NCBI GenBank assembly: GCA_937871605.1
Contig: CALMRM010000033.1
Location: 24,650 to 29,807, forward strand
Reading direction: 5' to 3'
Origin: an uncultured Terriglobus sp.
GTDB taxonomy: Bacteria; Acidobacteriota; Terriglobia; Terriglobales; Acidobacteriaceae
DNA: 5,158 nt
The notes beneath the pieces are model-generated. The model made no database searches and had not been told where the DNA came from. It saw only the letters and a program-made list of their open reading frames with translations. Numbering within the stretch: position 1 is the stretch's first letter; each line of letters begins with the position of its first letter. Below are positions 1 through 5,158 of the stretch, one piece after another. Both the position numbers and the translations under genes were made by a program.

Positions 1-919
1 ACCCGAAGCCGCGTAGCGCCTTGGCCTGCACGGGCTGCTCCGGCCTGCACATCAGCTCCAGCGTGGCCTGCTTCAGCGGAAAGGTGCTTGGCCGGCCTGC
101 GAGCCGGTCGAGCAGCGCCTGCGCGAACAGCGCCGTATCCTGCGCGGTGGAGAATACGCCCGCGTGGCCCGCGACACCGCCCATGCGGCGCGTGGTGGGA
201 TCGTGCACCTCGCCGCGCAGCATGCGGTCGTCGGCCATGGGCTTGTCGTCGTTGTGCGCTGTGGGCGCGATGCGAGGGTTGGTGGGCAACAGCTGCGCAA
301 GGCCGCACTGCTCCGCCGTCCAGTAAAGGTGCGGGCAGTGTGGCGTGGCATAACTGGTGTCTGTCATCCCGAGCGGCGCAAAGATGTGTTTCGCTGCGTA
401 CACATCCAGCGGCTCACCGGAAAGCTTCTCGACGATGGCACCGAGCGTGATGAAGTTGATGTCGGAGTAGACGAACTTCACACCCGGTGGCCCTGCAGGT
501 ACAGACTGCATGGCGCGTCGCACACCCTCAGCCTTGCCGGTCCATGCATCCGCAAGTGAGACGTCTGGCGCCAGACCGGAGTAGTGGGTCAGCAGTTGCC
601 GCACGGTGATGGTGCTCTTACCGTTGGCGGCAAACTCCGGCAGGTACTTAACCACAGGGTCGTCAAACTGCAGCTTGCCCTGCTCGTACAGTTGCATGAT
701 GGCGACGGAGGTGCTCATGCATTTGGAGAGCGAGGCCATGTCGAAGACTGTGTCTTCCGTCATGGGCTCTATGGCCGGGTCGATGGAGCGGTTGCCGAAG
801 GCGTGGTGGTAAACGACGTGGCCGCCGCTGCCGATGACCACCACAGCGCCGGGCAGCATCTTTTGTGCCACGGCATCGCGCATTAGTGCGTCCACTTCGC
901 TAAAGTCCTGGGTCGATGT
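1..919 (-). other. Serine hydrolase (beta-lactamase/class C PBP-like) domain of the fusion, truncated by the window
   Basis: This is the C-terminal part of the long fusion, residues about 519 to 824. An alpha/beta start (LPGAVVVIGSGG, then VVYHHAFGN) leads into FDMASLSK, whose Ser581 and Lys584 form the SxxK nucleophile motif. It continues with VRQLLTHYSGL, a YSDINFITLG segment (Tyr669-Ser670-Asp671, the YxN/YSD second motif), HIFAPLGM, and MGGVAGHAGVFST at about 765-777. The visible part ends in LRGFG. Relatives (esterases, D-aminopeptidases, class C beta-lactamase-like proteins) carry a third motif, usually HTG or KTG, shortly after this point, so it should lie just beyond the left edge. 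The reaction could be a carboxypeptidase, amidase or esterase; the sequence does not decide. If membrane topology follows the positive-inside rule, this domain faces the periplasm. Confidence 0.85.
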
Positions 920-2473
920 CTGGCCGTGCGCGGAAAGAGTCAGTGCGGCAAGCACGAGCAGCACGGCAGCCTGTGTCTGCCTTGCTCTGCGAAACAAGAG
1001 GCTGCAGATTGAGCCCACGACAAACGTGACAGCTGAGCCCAGCAGCACGTACCAGGTAAACGCGATGTTTGAAAGTGCAAAGCCGCCAACGTGCAGTGAC
1101 GGCACCGGCAAGATCTTTGGCAGATACAAGGCAAGGTTCAGCGCGAAACCCACAACCATGCCGACGATCGAGCCAGCCTGAGTCGCATACCGCGTCAGCG
1201 TGCCCAGCAGGAAGACACCGAGCAGCGCGCCGTAGGCCACGGATGCAATCGAGAGTCCCATCTCCACTACATGCCCCTTGCCGCCCACGCGTACGGCGTA
1301 GATCGCGATCGCGACCAGCACAGCGGCCCATACCACGGTCGCCATGCGTGACACCAGGTTCCGCCGCTGCGCCGTTGTGGCTGGGCGCAGGCGCAGGTAG
1401 AAGTCAACCACGGTGGTGGACGAGAGCGAGTTCAGCGCGGCAGACAGGTTCGACATGGCTGCGGCAAGGATAGCCGCGATGAGCAGGCCCGCGATACCGG
1501 TGGGCATCTGCTGCACGATGAAGGCGGGAAAGAGCCGGTCAGACCCATGCACGGTAAGTGCCGCAGGGTGTTGCCGGTAAAAGACGAACAGACCCGCACC
1601 GATGACCAGGAACAGCGTGAACTGCAGCAGCACGACGCCGCCGCTGGCCAGCAGGGCTATGCGCGACTCGCGCAGGTTGCGTGCGGCAAGCAGGCGCTGC
1701 ACCATCAACTGGTCTGTGCCGTGCGAGGCCATGGTGAGGAATGCGCCGCCCACCAGCCCGGCCCAGAAGGTGTAGGAACCGGTCAGGTTCAGGTGCCAAT
1801 CCAGCACCTGCAGCTTGCCCGCGGCTGCCGTTACGGCGTGTGCTGTAGCCCAGCCGCCGTCAATTTTCGAGCCCAGCGTGAACAGCGCCACCACCGTCCC
1901 ACCCACGTACAGCCCCATCTGCACCACGTCGGTCCAGATGACGGCAGCCATGCCGCCCTCAAAGGTGTACAGCAACGTCAGCAGGCTGATGATGACGATG
2001 CTGGCCACGTCGTTGGTGCCGATCGCGATGCCGACCACAATGCTGACCGCGTACACACGCACGCCCTCCGCCGCGGCACGCGTCAGCAGGAACAGGCCCG
2101 CGGTTACCTTGTGCAGGGCTGGGCCGAAGCGCCGGTCGATGAGCTGGTACGCGGTGAAGAGTTCGCCTTCGAAGTAGCGCGGTAGAAACAGAATGCAAAT
2201 GAGCAGGCGTCCTGCCATGTAGCCGAACACGAGTTGCAGGAAGGTGAAGTTGCCCCCATACGCGATGCCAGGCACGCTGATGATGGTGAGCGTGCTGGTC
2301 TCTGCCGACACAATGGACAGCGCAATGGCCCACCACGGCACGCTGCGCGCCGCCAGGAAATACGAGGAGAGCGAGGCGTCGCTGCGCTTGCGGAAACGCA
2401 GGCCGAACAGCGTAATGCCCAGCAGGTACAACGCAATCAGAACCAGGTCAAAGGCGTGAAGCCGTGTCGGCAT
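1..2473 (-). CDS. SSS-family sodium:solute symporter fused to a beta-lactamase-like serine hydrolase (3' end beyond the left edge)
   Basis: One frame runs from the ATG at 2473 to the left edge, 824 codons without a stop. Residues about 1-494 are a polytopic membrane protein of the SSS/SLC5 family: SAETST at 56-61 in the second helix region, FEGGM at 171-175, HGTDQ followed by VQR at 251-260 (the family's TDQ...QR signature), and MSNLSAALNS at 340-349, the Ser/Thr-rich helix that helps form the Na+ site in this family. Such proteins import sugars, sialic acids, amino acids or similar solutes with Na+. Residues 495-518 are basic then hydrophobic, like a signal peptide. From about 519 a serine hydrolase begins, with SxxK at 581-584 (S-L-S-K) and YSD at 669-671; it is cut off at residue 824. 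The gene follows nagA after 36 bases and is probably cotranscribed. The ATG at 2473 is the only reasonable start: an in-frame TAG ends nagA just upstream and the next Met is deep in the transporter. No good Shine-Dalgarno is visible. The substrate is unknown; an amino sugar or muropeptide sugar is inferred from the neighbours. Confidence 0.9.
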   Translation of the reverse strand, partial: MPTRLHAFDLVLIALYLLGITLFGLRFRKRSDASLSSYFLAARSVPWWAIALSIVSAETSTLTIISVPGIAYGGNFTFLQLVFGYMAGRLLICILFLPRYFEGELFTAYQLIDRRFGPALHKVTAGLFLLTRAAAEGVRVYAVSIVVGIAIGTNDVASIVIISLLTLLYTFEGGMAAVIWTDVVQMGLYVGGTVVALFTLGSKIDGGWATAHAVTAAAGKLQVLDWHLNLTGSYTFWAGLVGGAFLTMASHGTDQLMVQRLLAARNLRESRIALLASGGVVLLQFTLFLVIGAGLFVFYRQHPAALTVHGSDRLFPAFIVQQMPTGIAGLLIAAILAAAMSNLSAALNSLSSTTVVDFYLRLRPATTAQRRNLVSRMATVVWAAVLVAIAIYAVRVGGKGHVVEMGLSIASVAYGALLGVFLLGTLTRYATQAGSIVGMVVGFALNLALYLPKILPVPSLHVGGFALSNIAFTWYVLLGSAVTFVVGSICSLLFRRARQTQAAVLLVLAALTLSAHGQTSTQDFSEVDALMRDAVAQKMLPGAVVVIGSGGHVVYHHAFGNRSIDPAIEPMTEDTVFDMASLSKCMSTSVAIMQLYEQGKLQFDDPVVKYLPEFAANGKSTITVRQLLTHYSGLAPDVSLADAWTGKAEGVRRAMQSVPAGPPGVKFVYSDINFITLGAIVEKLSGEPLDVYAAKHIFAPLGMTDTSYATPHCPHLYWTAEQCGLAQLLPTNPRIAPTAHNDDKPMADDRMLRGEVHDPTTRRMGGVAGHAGVFSTAQDTALFAQALLDRLAGRPSTFPLKQATLELMCRPEQPVQAKALRGFG
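920..991 (-). other. Signal-peptide-like transmembrane linker between symporter and hydrolase
   Basis: Residues 495-518 of the fusion read RRARQTQ, then AAVLLVLAALTLS, then AHGQ. A basic stretch, a hydrophobic core of about 13 residues and a small-residue end match the n-, h- and c-regions of a secretory signal peptide, but the segment lies inside the frame after the last symporter helix. The basic residues would stay in the cytoplasm, so the segment would thread outward and put the hydrolase in the periplasm, either as a membrane anchor or, if leader peptidase cuts near AHG/Q, as a released enzyme. The call is a reading of composition only. Confidence 0.6.
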
Positions 2474-2509
2474 ACCAGCGAGTGTAACGAAGCCGATGCG
2501 GGATTCGCG
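2474..2509 (-). promoter_or_regulatory. Short nagA-symporter gap with no clear Shine-Dalgarno and a TACACT box
   Basis: The 36 bases between the nagA stop (TAG, 2512-2510) and the fusion's ATG hold no GGAG/GAGG-type ribosome site; the bases just before the ATG read CGCTGGT. The hexamer TACACT (2486-2481) fits the TANNNT form of a -10 box and ends seven bases before the ATG, so a transcript starting there would have almost no leader. No convincing -35 element is present at the usual distance (the bases there read CGCGAA). Translation by reinitiation after nagA is an equally good explanation. Weak call. Confidence 0.2.
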
Positions 2510-3661
2510 CTAGTGGGTGACAGGCTTGCCTCGTACGATCGTGCCGGTCCGCTGCCCATGTTCGTTGTAGATGTTGAAGTCGGCTGCGGTTGACGCCTGG
2601 AGTGCGCTGCCCAGCATGGCCGCAGGATTGGTCGAAGCAAGCCTGACAGCGACCGCCAGCGAACACTGCGTGAAGCTCTGAACGTTGGCGACGGCACGGT
2701 CCATGGTGAGAACGCTGCCGGCCAGCACGCCATTGTGCATGGCTACGCCGTCCTTTACCTGCGCCAGCATGCTGCCCAGGAGGTAGTCACCGTCGGGCAT
2801 GCCGGTGGCCGCCATGCCGTCCGTCACCAGCATCGCGCGGTCATGCCCTTTCATGCGCAGCCACAGGCGCACGGCCTCGGGCGTGGTGTGCACGCCATCG
2901 CAGATGAGTTCGGCAAACAGATCGTCGCTGTCCAGCACCACGCCGAGCAGGCCCGGTTCGCGCTGGGTAAGGTTGCGCATGGCGTTGAACGTGTGCGTTG
3001 CACTGCGCGCACCGGCGGCGATGCCCGCGCGCGCCTGCTGTGCCAGCGCGTCGCTGTGGCCAAGACTCACGCGCACGCCCCGGGCTGTGGCATGCCCGAT
3101 CAGCTCCAGCGCACCCGGCTCCTCCGGTGCAATCGTGACCAGGCAGATGTGTCCGCGCGCTGCTTCGAAGAACTGGTCGAAGAGTGAGACGGATGGGCGC
3201 TGCAAGAACTCGGGTTCGTGCACGCCGCGCTTGGCATGGGAGAGGAATGGACCTTCAAGGTGGATCCCGACGACGTCTGCTTCGCCTGCCGCTGGGCTTT
3301 GCTCGACCGCATCTGCAATGCGGCTGAGCGCACGCAGGGTGTGTTCCACGCTGGCGGTGACTGTGGTTGCGAGGTAGCGCGTGGTGCCGTGCAAGGCCAG
3401 CATGCGGCTGACGGTGCCGATGGCTTCGGGCGTGCCTTCCATCACGTCACGCCCGCCTGCACCGTGAACGTGCACGTCCAGGAAGCCGGGGCAGAGGGTG
3501 CTCTGCGGCAGGTGCAGCGTGCCATGCGGAGCGGCTTCTTCTAACGAAGTTGACATGCGCGCTACAGAGCCGTCCCTATCCAGGAGAACGAGCGGCCGGT
3601 CAACGACTCCGCTGTCTGCAATCAGAGTTTTTGCAGCCAGTGCAGTTGGCATGCGCGTCAC
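2510..3661 (-). CDS. nagA: N-acetylglucosamine-6-phosphate deacetylase
   Basis: NagA removes the acetyl group from GlcNAc-6-phosphate in the cytoplasm, giving glucosamine-6-phosphate and acetate; the product enters glycolysis or cell-wall precursor synthesis. The 383-residue protein is close to the usual family length (E. coli NagA is 382). It shows the amidohydrolase motifs in order: PGFLDVHVHG with His64 and His66, GIHLEGPF with metal ligand Glu136, SLGHSD with His202, THTFNAM with His223, DGVH with His258, and LVTDGMAATG with catalytic Asp281. The HxH pair suggests the two-metal type known from Bacillus NagA; E. coli replaces those residues. The start chosen is the GTG at 3661, which overlaps the upstream stop as GTGA and has a GAGG seven bases before it. 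An ATG at 3652 is possible. A longer frame reaching 3739 would overlap the hexosaminidase by 82 bases and is unlikely. The C-terminal strand before AADFNIYN lacks the Gly-rich turn usual in the family. Confidence 0.95.
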   Translation of the reverse strand: MTRMPTALAAKTLIADSGVVDRPLVLLDRDGSVARMSTSLEEAAPHGTLHLPQSTLCPGFLDVHVHGAGGRDVMEGTPEAIGTVSRMLALHGTTRYLATTVTASVEHTLRALSRIADAVEQSPAAGEADVVGIHLEGPFLSHAKRGVHEPEFLQRPSVSLFDQFFEAARGHICLVTIAPEEPGALELIGHATARGVRVSLGHSDALAQQARAGIAAGARSATHTFNAMRNLTQREPGLLGVVLDSDDLFAELICDGVHTTPEAVRLWLRMKGHDRAMLVTDGMAATGMPDGDYLLGSMLAQVKDGVAMHNGVLAGSVLTMDRAVANVQSFTQCSLAVAVRLASTNPAAMLGSALQASTAADFNIYNEHGQRTGTIVRGKPVTH

Positions 3662-5158
3662 TGTGCAACCTCGCTCATCTGCGGTGCTGCCGGTATGCCG
3701 AGGTCGGCAGCGGGCGGCAGGCTTTGCGAGCGGTCCCACTGGCGTTGCGCGGACCGCACCTTGTCGATGCGGCCCAGCCAGAGCTGGATCGTGAGATCGT
3801 AACGCTCCAGGTTGTTACGCAGCCAGTACGGCCGGTAGCTCTTTAACCATGCCTGTTCGTACAAATCGCGCGACAGCGAGTACGCGTTGCGCAGGTCCTG
3901 CAGCTTGCCGTTGACCGCATTGATGTCGACTAGGTCGCGTCCCACTTCCGCGTGGCTGTCCTTGTCCTTTTTGCCCTGCAGTGCATATGCCCTGGCATAG
4001 CTGGTTGCGATTTCATCCGTCAGCTGGAACTTGAGGCCGATCAGGTCCATGCGGCGCGCGCCCAGTTCCATGGAATCGAGGGCGTCCTCCTCCTGCAGTG
4101 TGCCGCTATTGCGCGCCTCGCGCAGCAGGATGATGGCCCGCTCCGCATGCAGGCGAAGCTCGCGGGTGTACGGACGAATGCGGGCTGCGGAGATCTGCCC
4201 GTCCGGGCTCCACGGGTCAACCCAGAACAGCAGATCCGATGCGTCGGAGGCTTTGAAGCCGTCCTTCAACACAGCATGGGCACCCATAAGCTCCTGCTGC
4301 GCCTGACTTACCTTGCCGGTGGTATCGCCGTGGAAGACGGCACCGTACTCCGCCTGGAATTGCGGGATCGAACTCTCGCCCCGGTGCCACGCGGCCTCTG
4401 CCCCAAACAGTACGGCGTACCAGTTGTTGTTGAAAAGCGCTTCACCGTCGTCGTCCCACACGGTGTTCAGCTGGCCAGTGCAGCCGCTGCGCTGCGCCTG
4501 CGCGGTGAACTGCTGGATGTTGGGCAGCGCCAGGTTGAAGTTTGGATAGACGCGGCTCCAGTTATTGACACCGGGTGCGACCCAGCACTCGATACCGGCA
4601 TCGGTATACGGTTTGATCCAGGGCAGAAAGCCATGCGGCTGTGGGTTGTACTCCCATCCCACGGCGATGGTATTTTGCTTGAACGCCTGTGGCACCGTGC
4701 GCAGCAGCGCGGGCTCTTTCATGGCGATGTCGCCCCAGAACAGAAAGCGCCGGTTCAGCGGTTGCAACTCCGTGACGATCTTCTGCAGGTAGTCGAGGTA
4801 GACCGGGCCGAGCCCACGGGCGTCCACTGCAGCCTTTGTTTGTCCCTTGCCCAGTTCCACCGTCTCGTCCGCGCCCAGGTGCAGCAGCGGGCTTGGGTAG
4901 TCTGCGGCGAGTTCTGTGAAGAGCCGCTCCGTGAGTGCCAGGGATGCAGGCTGGCCCGGTGACAGCACATGGCCATGTGGCGTTTCCGCAAGGGGGGCGT
5001 AGGTGTCATACGAGAGCAGGTAATGCAGGTGGCCGAATGCCTCCTGCTCTGGAACAACGGTGACGTGGTAACGGGCCGCGTACGCCACCAGCTCGCGCGC
5101 TTCTGCCGGGGTGATGGATCCACCGGGCGGTGAGGCGAGTGGCTCTGAAGCGTACTGC
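3658..5158 (-). CDS. Glycoside hydrolase family 20-type beta-N-acetylhexosaminidase (5' end beyond the right edge)
   Basis: The open frame enters from the right edge and ends at TGA (3660-3658); 499 C-terminal residues are visible. GH20 enzymes release terminal GlcNAc or GalNAc by substrate-assisted catalysis. The visible TIM-barrel part has VVPEQEAFGHLH (about residues 34-45, the PExxxxGH strand) and LLHLGADET, whose Asp97-Glu98 pair matches the family's D-E catalytic couple (Glu as general acid, Asp orienting the acetamido group). Further barrel pieces are FLFWGD (139-144), VGWEY (166-170), NTVWDDDGE (232-240) and the GAEAAW segment (252-257). From about residue 310 the chain becomes charged and probably helical (RELRLHAERA, MELGARRMDLIGLKFQL, DLYEQAWLKSY) to a Pro/Ala-rich tail, an extension beyond the catalytic barrel. 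The N-terminal domain and any signal peptide are outside the window, so location is undecided. Its stop overlaps the nagA start by four bases, so the two are translationally coupled. The internal GTG at 5088 lies inside the barrel and is not a true start. Confidence 0.88.
   Translation of the reverse strand, partial: QYASEPLASPPGGSITPAEARELVAYAARYHVTVVPEQEAFGHLHYLLSYDTYAPLAETPHGHVLSPGQPASLALTERLFTELAADYPSPLLHLGADETVELGKGQTKAAVDARGLGPVYLDYLQKIVTELQPLNRRFLFWGDIAMKEPALLRTVPQAFKQNTIAVGWEYNPQPHGFLPWIKPYTDAGIECWVAPGVNNWSRVYPNFNLALPNIQQFTAQAQRSGCTGQLNTVWDDDGEALFNNNWYAVLFGAEAAWHRGESSIPQFQAEYGAVFHGDTTGKVSQAQQELMGAHAVLKDGFKASDASDLLFWVDPWSPDGQISAARIRPYTRELRLHAERAIILLREARNSGTLQEEDALDSMELGARRMDLIGLKFQLTDEIATSYARAYALQGKKDKDSHAEVGRDLVDINAVNGKLQDLRNAYSLSRDLYEQAWLKSYRPYWLRNNLERYDLTIQLWLGRIDKVRSAQRQWDRSQSLPPAADLGIPAAPQMSEVAQ
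3669..3672 (-). promoter_or_regulatory. Ribosome binding site that decides the nagA start
   Basis: The minus strand reads GCGAGG here, seven bases before the GTG at 3661. It lies inside the last codons of the hexosaminidase gene. The spacing is ideal for the GTG but long (16 bases) for the ATG at 3652, which favours the GTG start and the GTGA stop-start overlap. Confidence 0.6.

Noticed and set aside
158..169. GHAG (fusion residues 769-772) as the third catalytic motif (HTG/KTG equivalent)
   Set aside because: In this hydrolase group GHAG-FST lies in a helical region well before the last strand; the true third motif is expected after the RGFG block, beyond the window.
920..1000. Frameshift or pseudogene at the symporter-hydrolase joint
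   Set aside because: Both halves are in the same frame with no stop, indel sign or loss of motifs; the only possible error would be a changed stop codon, which the sequence alone cannot show.
900..1331. Minus-strand frame of 143 codons across the fusion joint, as a possible separate gene
   Set aside because: It is in another frame from the symporter and hydrolase, both of which remain open through the same bases with family motifs; its composition is Arg/Cys-rich noise.
1547..2185. Plus-strand open frame (212 codons) opposite the symporter
   Set aside because: Rich in Gln, His and Arg, as expected from the complement of a hydrophobic membrane protein gene; no domain features.
3662..3739. 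Longer nagA start giving 409 residues
   Set aside because: The extra 26 residues are Arg/Pro-rich, overlap 82 bases of the hexosaminidase frame and resemble no NagA N-terminus; the GTG at 3661 has a proper ribosome site.
3952..4962. Long plus-strand open frame (336 codons) opposite the hexosaminidase
   Set aside because: It is antisense to a frame with clear GH20 motifs, has low-complexity composition typical of GC-rich shadows, and shows no recognisable domain or convincing ribosome site.
1..5158. tRNA, rRNA, CRISPR, insertion sequence or terminator signals
   Set aside because: The window is coding almost throughout; no direct repeat array, terminal inverted repeats, transposase motif or hairpin followed by a T run was seen on either strand.

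Overview
The window is GC-rich bacterial DNA, coding almost end to end on the minus strand; the longest gap between genes is 36 bases. Read in the direction of transcription (right to left) it holds three genes: (1) the C-terminal 499 residues of a family GH20-type beta-N-acetylhexosaminidase, whose start lies beyond the right edge; (2) a complete nagA (N-acetylglucosamine-6-phosphate deacetylase), joined to the first gene by a 4-base GTGA overlap; (3) one uninterrupted open frame from 2473 to the left edge (824 codons, no stop). This frame encodes a sodium:solute symporter (SSS/SLC5 type) joined to a beta-lactamase/PBP-like serine hydrolase, with a signal-peptide-like hydrophobic segment at the junction. 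I checked that frame codon by codon for stops and found none.

Together the genes look like an amino-sugar scavenging operon. The hexosaminidase releases terminal GlcNAc (or a related HexNAc) from a glycan. The symporter half of the fusion would bring a small sugar or sugar derivative across the inner membrane. NagA deacetylates GlcNAc-6-phosphate inside the cell. The serine hydrolase half resembles, from memory of the family, the acidobacterial beta-lactamase-like domains often found with or fused to DUF1343/NamZ exo-muramidases. That points to peptidoglycan-derived sugars as a plausible substrate, but it is inference. No sugar kinase, PTS component, NagB deaminase or regulator lies in the window.

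The likely host is a member of Acidobacteriota (Terriglobus/Granulicella-like). This rests only on base composition, protein style and remembered gene context, and no marker gene is present to prove it. No RNA gene, mobile element, CRISPR array, clear terminator or repeat family was seen. The most notable item is the transporter-hydrolase fusion.
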